A stretch of DNA of 64,000 bases, taken from NCBI RefSeq assembly GCF_003315415.1, contig NZ_QNSB01000002.1, forward strand, positions 124,001 to 188,000, in the 5' to 3' direction. The DNA comes from Brevibacterium sanguinis. Lineage in GTDB: Bacteria > Actinomycetota > Actinomycetes > Actinomycetales > Brevibacteriaceae. The position numbers and the translations under genes are program-made. Shown here piece after piece: positions 59,623 to 64,000 of the stretch. Positions within the stretch are counted from its first letter, which is position 1, and every line of letters begins with the position of its first letter. The notes beneath the pieces are model-generated. The model was given only the letters and a program-made list of their open reading frames with translations, made no database searches and was not told where the DNA came from.

Positions 59623-60369
59623 TCAGGCGGCGGTCCACCCTCCGTCGACGCTGTGCGCACTGCCGTTGACGACGGCGGCGGCGTCGCTGACGAGGAACAG
59701 GGCGAGTTGGGCGATGTCCTCGGGCTCGGCGAGCCTCGGCACCGCCGAGTGGCCGAGGAACACCTTCTCGAGCACCTCGTCCTCGCTGATGCCGTTGGTC
59801 CTCGCCTGCTCGGCGATCTGCCCCTTGACCAAGGGCGTGAGCACGTACCCGGGGTTGATCGCGTTGCACGTGACCCCGTGCGGGCCGGCCTCCAGCGCGG
59901 TCGTCTTCGTCAGCCCCATGAGCCCGTGCTTGGCCGCGACGTACGCGGACTTGTTCGCCGAGGCGCGCAGCCCGTGGACGGAGGAGACGTTGACGATCCG
60001 CCCCCACCCCTTCTCGTACATCCCCGGCAGGACCGCCTTGGTCAGCACGAACGGGGCCTCGAGCATGAGGGTGGTGATGAGCCGCCACTCCTCGAGAGGG
60101 AACTCCGTGATCGGGTGGATGCGCTGGATTCCAGCATTGTTGATGAGGATGTCGACGTCGAGGTCGACGGTCTCGAGGCTCGTGGTGTCGGACAGGTCCA
60201 CACCCCACGCCTCGCCGCCGATGCCGTCGGCGACGGCCGCGGCGTCGTCCTCGTTGACATCGGCGACGATGACGTGGGCGCCCGCCGTCGCAAGCGCTTC
60301 GCCCATCGCCTTGCCCAGCCCCGAGGCGCCGCCGGTGACGAGGGCGCGCTTTCCGGTCAGATCAGTCAT
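59623..60369 (-). CDS. 3-hydroxybutyrate dehydrogenase (SDR family)
   Basis: The 248-residue short-chain dehydrogenase has cofactor motif VTGGASGLGKAM, LINNAGIQRIHPI, catalytic Ser-Tyr-Lys in VSSVHGLRA...SAYVAAKHGL, and INPGYVLTPLV. The NNAGIQ and HGLRAS patterns are characteristic of D-3-hydroxybutyrate dehydrogenases. GGAGGAGA precedes the ATG. The upstream MHS transporter gene on the same strand suggests uptake and oxidation of 3-hydroxybutyrate to acetoacetate. Confidence 0.9.
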   Translation of the reverse strand: MTDLTGKRALVTGGASGLGKAMGEALATAGAHVIVADVNEDDAAAVADGIGGEAWGVDLSDTTSLETVDLDVDILINNAGIQRIHPITEFPLEEWRLITTLMLEAPFVLTKAVLPGMYEKGWGRIVNVSSVHGLRASANKSAYVAAKHGLMGLTKTTALEAGPHGVTCNAINPGYVLTPLVKGQIAEQARTNGISEDEVLEKVFLGHSAVPRLAEPEDIAQLALFLVSDAAAVVNGSAHSVDGGWTAA

Positions 60370-60471
60370 TGGTCTCCTCCGTCTCCATTCCCTGGAGTTC
60401 CGTTCCCAGGTGCCCGGCCGAGGCCGGTGCGGCAGTGCGGCCGGGGTCGGGCCCCGGCCGCCTCGGCGCGC

Positions 60472-61827
60472 TCACAGCCGGCCGACGCCTCGGCGTTCGC
60501 GATCGGCCTGGTCGAGATCGCGCAGCTCGATGCCCTTGGTCTCCCGGGTGAAGAGGAGCGCGACCATCGAGATCGCCGCGGCCACGAGCAGGTAGACGGC
60601 GATCGGCACCGACGAGTCGGTCGCCTGGAGCAGCGCGGTGGCGATGATCGGGGCGAAGGATCCGGCGACGATCGCGGTCACCTGGTAGCCCGTCGACACT
60701 CCGGAGTTGCGCATCCGGGTGGGGAACATCTCCGACATGATCGCCGGCTGTCCGGCGTACATGAGGGCGTGGAAGATCAGCCCGAGCAGCAGCGCGGTGA
60801 AGATCAGCCCGGGCCTGCCCGTGTCGTACATCGGGAACGCGAAGAAGCCCCAGGTGGCCGTCAGCGCGATGCCGACAGCATAGGGCGGCTTGCGCCCCAC
60901 CTTGTCGGCCAGGGCTCCGACCATCGGCACGAGCAGGGCGTGGATCGCGTGCGCGCCGAGCAACAGCCCGAGGATCTCGGCCGAGGCGATCTTCGGCACG
61001 GTCGCCAGGTACGTGATCGAGAACGTGACGACGAGGTAGTAGTGGATGTTCTCGACGAACCGCAGTCCCATGGCCGAGAAGACCTCGCGCGGGTAGCGCT
61101 TGAACACGGCCTTGACGCCGTAGTCGACGCCTTCCTCGATCTCCTGGGCCTGGACCTGTTCGAAGATCGGGGCGTCGGAGACGCGGGTGCGGATGTAGTA
61201 GCCGATGAGGACGATGACCGCGGAGAGCCAGAACGCGACTCGCCAACCCCAGGAGAGGAACGCCTCTTCGGGCAGGGACGCGGTGAGGATGAAGAGGACG
61301 CCGGTGGCGAGCAGGTTCCCCAGGGGGACGCCCGACTGCGGCCACGAGGCCCAGAATCCGCGTTCCCTGTTCGGCGCGTGCTCGGCGACGAGGAGGATCG
61401 CACCGCCCCATTCGCCGCCGACGGCGAAGCCCTGGACGATGCGCAGGAGGATGAGGATGATCGGGGCCAGCAGACCGATCTGGTCGTAGGTCGGCAGGCA
61501 TCCCATGAGGAACGTCGCCGCACCGACGAGGATGATCGAGAGCTGGAGCAGCTTCTTGCGGCCGTACTTGTCACCGAAGTGGCCGAAGATGATGCCGCCG
61601 AACGGGCGGGCGATGAAGCCGACGGCGTAGGTGCCGAAGCCGAGGAGGATCGGCGTCAGCGGGTCCTCCGCCGGCGGGAACAGGATGAAGTTGAAGACGA
61701 GGGTGGCGGCCGATCCGTAGAGGAAGAACTCGTACCACTCGACGACGGTTCCGGCCATCGACGCGGCGACGACTTTGCGCAGCTGCGAGCGAAGCGTCGC
61801 CCTCTCGGCGCTGTTCGAAGAACTCAT
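60472..61827 (-). CDS. MFS transporter, metabolite:H+ symporter (MHS) family
   Basis: The 451-residue transporter has 12 predicted helices. Motifs are GTVVEWYEFFLYGSAATLVF, FIARPFGGIIFGHFGDKYGRK and RIVQGFAVGGEWGGAILLV. ATG 61827 follows AAGGAGA; the frame is open upstream but that part lacks transporter sequence. The 102-bp gap to the 3-hydroxybutyrate dehydrogenase gene and common direction suggest one transcript and a hydroxybutyrate or related short organic acid substrate. A second MHS member sits at 23122-24450. Confidence 0.9.
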   Translation of the reverse strand: MSSSNSAERATLRSQLRKVVAASMAGTVVEWYEFFLYGSAATLVFNFILFPPAEDPLTPILLGFGTYAVGFIARPFGGIIFGHFGDKYGRKKLLQLSIILVGAATFLMGCLPTYDQIGLLAPIILILLRIVQGFAVGGEWGGAILLVAEHAPNRERGFWASWPQSGVPLGNLLATGVLFILTASLPEEAFLSWGWRVAFWLSAVIVLIGYYIRTRVSDAPIFEQVQAQEIEEGVDYGVKAVFKRYPREVFSAMGLRFVENIHYYLVVTFSITYLATVPKIASAEILGLLLGAHAIHALLVPMVGALADKVGRKPPYAVGIALTATWGFFAFPMYDTGRPGLIFTALLLGLIFHALMYAGQPAIMSEMFPTRMRNSGVSTGYQVTAIVAGSFAPIIATALLQATDSSVPIAVYLLVAAAISMVALLFTRETKGIELRDLDQADRERRGVGRL

Positions 61828-62249
61828 GTCTCTCCTTGTTGTCCACGATCCGCCGCTTCTGTGGAAGGGCGGAGGGGTCGGTCGTCCCAGCGGCTGCCGA
61901 CGTCCCGCGACTGTGCGGTTCGCCGGTGCGACGCCGGGTTCCGAGTGGACCCCGTGAATATGATGTAGACAACAGTCTGCGTCATCGACTGCGGAATTTG
62001 CGCTTGCGAGGGCGACAATCCGAGAACTGCGCCTGGGCATTGTTGCACAGCGGGTGTGCTCGGGTGTGACGAGCGGTCCGGAGTGCGTCGGCCCGCGGAG
62101 ACCGTGAGCCGGCGGCCGGCAGGGACCGTCAGCGCGTGGAGACCGTCACCGCCGAACACCGCGTCGACCGCAAGAGGCCGACAGCGTCGGTCGGCAGTGA
62201 CCGTCAGCCGGCGGGCAGCGTCGACCGGTTCGGCCGCCGAGGTGAGTGC
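61828..62249. other. 422-bp intergenic region
   Basis: The part near 61950-62010 is A/T-richer and probably holds the leftward promoter of the MHS transporter; TTGTCTACAT (reverse strand, 61963-61972) is a possible GntR-like site. From 62100 to 62218 four imperfect copies of GACCGT(C/G)A(G/C)C occur, the first and last extended by CGGCGG. No gene with a ribosome site was found. Confidence 0.5.
62100..62218. repeat. Imperfect GACCGTCAGC repeats
   Basis: Copies begin at 62100, 62124, 62141 and 62199. The outer two share GACCGT(G/C)AGCCGGCGG. They lie just past the end of the CopD-CtaG fusion gene and are irregularly spaced. Confidence 0.4.
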
Positions 62250-64000
62250 CTAGCGGCGGCGGGGGTCGATCTTCGCGTCGCGATCGGCCATCTTCGCGAG
62301 CATCTCGTTGTATGCCCGCAGCTCCGAGTCATCGGTGCGCGCCTCACGGCGGTCGAGGCGCTTGGCCTCGCGGTCGGAGGACTGCGCCCACTGCATGGCC
62401 ACCATGATCGCGACGAAGAGCGTCGGGATCTCACCGATGCCCCAGGCGATCGCCCCGCCGGTCTGCTGGTCCTCGATCGCCGAGTAGCCCCAGTCGGTGC
62501 CCATGTTGCCGAACCAGTCGCCTTCGATGAGGACCTCGGAGCTCATGATCGAGATGCCGAAGAAGGCGTGGAAGGCCATCGTGATGAGCAGCATGAGCAG
62601 CCGCAGCGGATAGGGGAAGCGCTCGACTCCCGGGTCGATCCCGATGAGCGCCTGAGCGAAGAGGTATCCGGCGCCGAGGAAGTGGGCGATCATCAGCTCG
62701 TGGCCGATGTGCGTCTCGAGGGCGTACTGCATGATCCCCGAGTAGTAGAAGACGACGAGTGAGCCCGCGAAGTTGACGCTCGCGACGATGGGGTTGGCGA
62801 AGAAGCGGAGATAGGGCGTGTGGACGAGCCACAGGACCCATTCCCGGACACCGCGGGAGCCGTCCGTGCGCGGGGTCGTCGCCCGCATGAGCATCGTGAT
62901 CGGAGCGCCGAGGACCATGGGCAGCGGGACGACCATGACGAGGAGCATGTGCTGGATCATGTGCCCGGAGAACTGGACCTCCCCGTACACCCGGGCTCCG
63001 CCGGAGGTGACGTAGAAGAGGAGGACCATGCCGAGCAGCCAGCTGATCAGACGCAGGACGGACCAGGAGTCGCCTCGGCGCCGGAGCTGGACGAAGCCGG
63101 CGAGGTACGCGGCTCCGAGTCCCAGCGCCACCGCCGCCCACAGCGGGTCGAGAGACCACTCGGTGAAGTACCGGGCGGGAGTCGGGGCGGGCGGCAGCGG
63201 CTCCCCCGTGAGGATCTGCGCGGGCGTGGGGTCGCCGACGGGTTCCTGGGGCACCGGCGGCTGCGACCGCGACAGTGCCACCGCGAGCCCCATCGTCGCC
63301 CCGAAGACGACGAACTCGACGATGATCAGGCGCCAGAACTCGACCGTCGCCGAGGCTGCGGTGCCGAGCCGGGCGATGACGAAGCGTCGGTGCCAGAGGC
63401 CCACGAGACCGAGGAGGACCGTGGCGATCGCCTTGGCGAGGACGACCTGCCCGTAGGGGGTCATGAGGTCGTCGAGATCGCGGATGCGCAACGCCGAGTT
63501 GACGACTCCGGAGAACGCGACGAGGGCGAAGGCGACGAGCGCGACCGTCGAATAGCGTCCGATGAGGGTCCGCAGCTGCGGGGACCGGGCGAGCCGGGTG
63601 CCGAGCAGGGCGACGACGAAGAGTCCGCCCAGCCACAGGGTGATCCCGAGAAGGTGGAGGCCGATGCTGTTGACGGCCTGGGTGTGCCCCGACGCCTCGG
63701 CGGAGTGGCCCATCAGGGCCAAGGGGATCATCGCCCCGACTCCGAGGACCGCGGCCAGCGCGAGGCCCGGATACGACCGGGACCCGAAGCAGATCACCGA
63801 GGTCGAGGCGATGAGGACGACGATGAGCACCCACAGCTGCCCGAAGGCGATCTGGGTGAGGAAGACTCCGAGCTGGTTCGAGAAGTCGAGGTAGGCCTGG
63901 GCGCCGACGGTGTCGACGAACGTGAGGACGAGCACCGCCATGGCCGAGATCGTCCAGGCCACCGAGGCGACCTCGGCGATGCGCACGGCCCTCTCCCACA
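62250..64000 (-). CDS. CopD-CtaG fusion: copper resistance D / cytochrome c oxidase assembly protein, 5' partial
   Basis: The frame is open to the window edge, so the N-terminus is probably cut. GTG 63986 is an in-frame codon, but family members are longer. The first part (about 290 residues) is a CopD-like multi-helix domain (VNSIGLHLLGITLWLGGLFV, with helix His residues). The second (from about residue 310) is CtaG/caa3-assembly-like (GGARVYGEVQFSGHMIQHML, IAHFLGAGYLFAQALIGIDP). CopD imports copper and CtaG helps load it into cytochrome oxidase; the fusion is typical of actinobacteria. The C-terminal tail is charged and cytoplasmic. Confidence 0.9.
   Translation of the reverse strand, partial: WERAVRIAEVASVAWTISAMAVLVLTFVDTVGAQAYLDFSNQLGVFLTQIAFGQLWVLIVVLIASTSVICFGSRSYPGLALAAVLGVGAMIPLALMGHSAEASGHTQAVNSIGLHLLGITLWLGGLFVVALLGTRLARSPQLRTLIGRYSTVALVAFALVAFSGVVNSALRIRDLDDLMTPYGQVVLAKAIATVLLGLVGLWHRRFVIARLGTAASATVEFWRLIIVEFVVFGATMGLAVALSRSQPPVPQEPVGDPTPAQILTGEPLPPAPTPARYFTEWSLDPLWAAVALGLGAAYLAGFVQLRRRGDSWSVLRLISWLLGMVLLFYVTSGGARVYGEVQFSGHMIQHMLLVMVVPLPMVLGAPITMLMRATTPRTDGSRGVREWVLWLVHTPYLRFFANPIVASVNFAGSLVVFYYSGIMQYALETHIGHELMIAHFLGAGYLFAQALIGIDPGVERFPYPLRLLMLLITMAFHAFFGISIMSSEVLIEGDWFGNMGTDWGYSAIEDQQTGGAIAWGIGEIPTLFVAIMVAMQWAQSSDREAKRLDRREARTDDSELRAYNEMLAKMADRDAKIDPRRR

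Noticed and set aside
61963..61972. TTGTCTACAT as a GntR operator for the MHS transporter
   Set aside because: It does not fit the FadR-type spacing and no GntR gene is nearby; it is kept only as a remark in the intergenic entry.

Overview
The window is a high-GC chromosomal segment from an actinobacterium. Signs of this are frequent GTG starts, dense ATGA stop/start overlaps, LPRTG sortase-anchored surface proteins, an MtrA-like box class, an Mtb-type bifunctional dCTP deaminase, an EtfD-like membrane Fe-S oxidoreductase, and a fused MnhA/MnhB antiporter subunit. A Brevibacterium-like member of the Micrococcales is my best guess, but this is inference from gene content. I saw no rRNA, tRNA, CRISPR array or insertion sequence.

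Layout. (1) 1-3112: the end of an M20 peptidase, an FkbM methyltransferase and a MenC/N-acylamino-acid racemase-type enolase. (2) 3114-8500: an A/T-richer five-gene leftward operon encoding a three-lobed FtsK/SpoIIIE ATPase with one intact ATPase site, two small WXG100-like proteins carrying a WND motif, a coiled-coil protein and a one-TM protein. A 53-bp near-identical direct repeat brackets it, and one copy is the 3' end of the neighbouring transporter gene. It looks like an inserted minimal type VII-like system. (3) 8485-12284: a DASS anion transporter, a LysR regulator and a tartrate dehydrogenase, with candidate LysR boxes. (4) 12345-19290: metal handling and membrane genes: a CDF exporter with an ArsR-type operator, a flotillin, a DUF3817 protein, and a CopA/His-rich protein operon behind a CsoR-type operator. 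(5) 19440-30475: a surface M28 peptidase, a VIT1-like protein, an MHS transporter, PabC, EtfD, AroD and an alpha/beta hydrolase. (6) 30796-34057: a glycine betaine-type ABC uptake operon. (7) 45500-34724, reading leftward: mnhA(B)CDEFG followed without breaks by a response regulator, a histidine kinase, a lipoprotein and nagA. (8) 46612-51047: an unknown gene coupled to dcd, then an LPRTG protein, a catalytically dead ABC-like ATPase and an anchored protein. (9) 53270-56482: an A/T-rich HEPN-like / ParA-like / P-loop NTPase operon that looks like a defence cassette. (10) 56665-64000: YggS, a beta-hydroxyacid dehydrogenase with a divergent LysR, 3-hydroxybutyrate dehydrogenase with an MHS transporter, and a CopD-CtaG fusion that runs off the window.

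The two A/T-richer islands are the most novel parts. The first combines type VII-like components with att-like flanking repeats. The second couples three NTPase/HEPN genes by overlapping codons. Other unusual features are a 64-bp perfect palindrome between two convergent genes, and the translational coupling of a two-component system to an Mrp antiporter operon.
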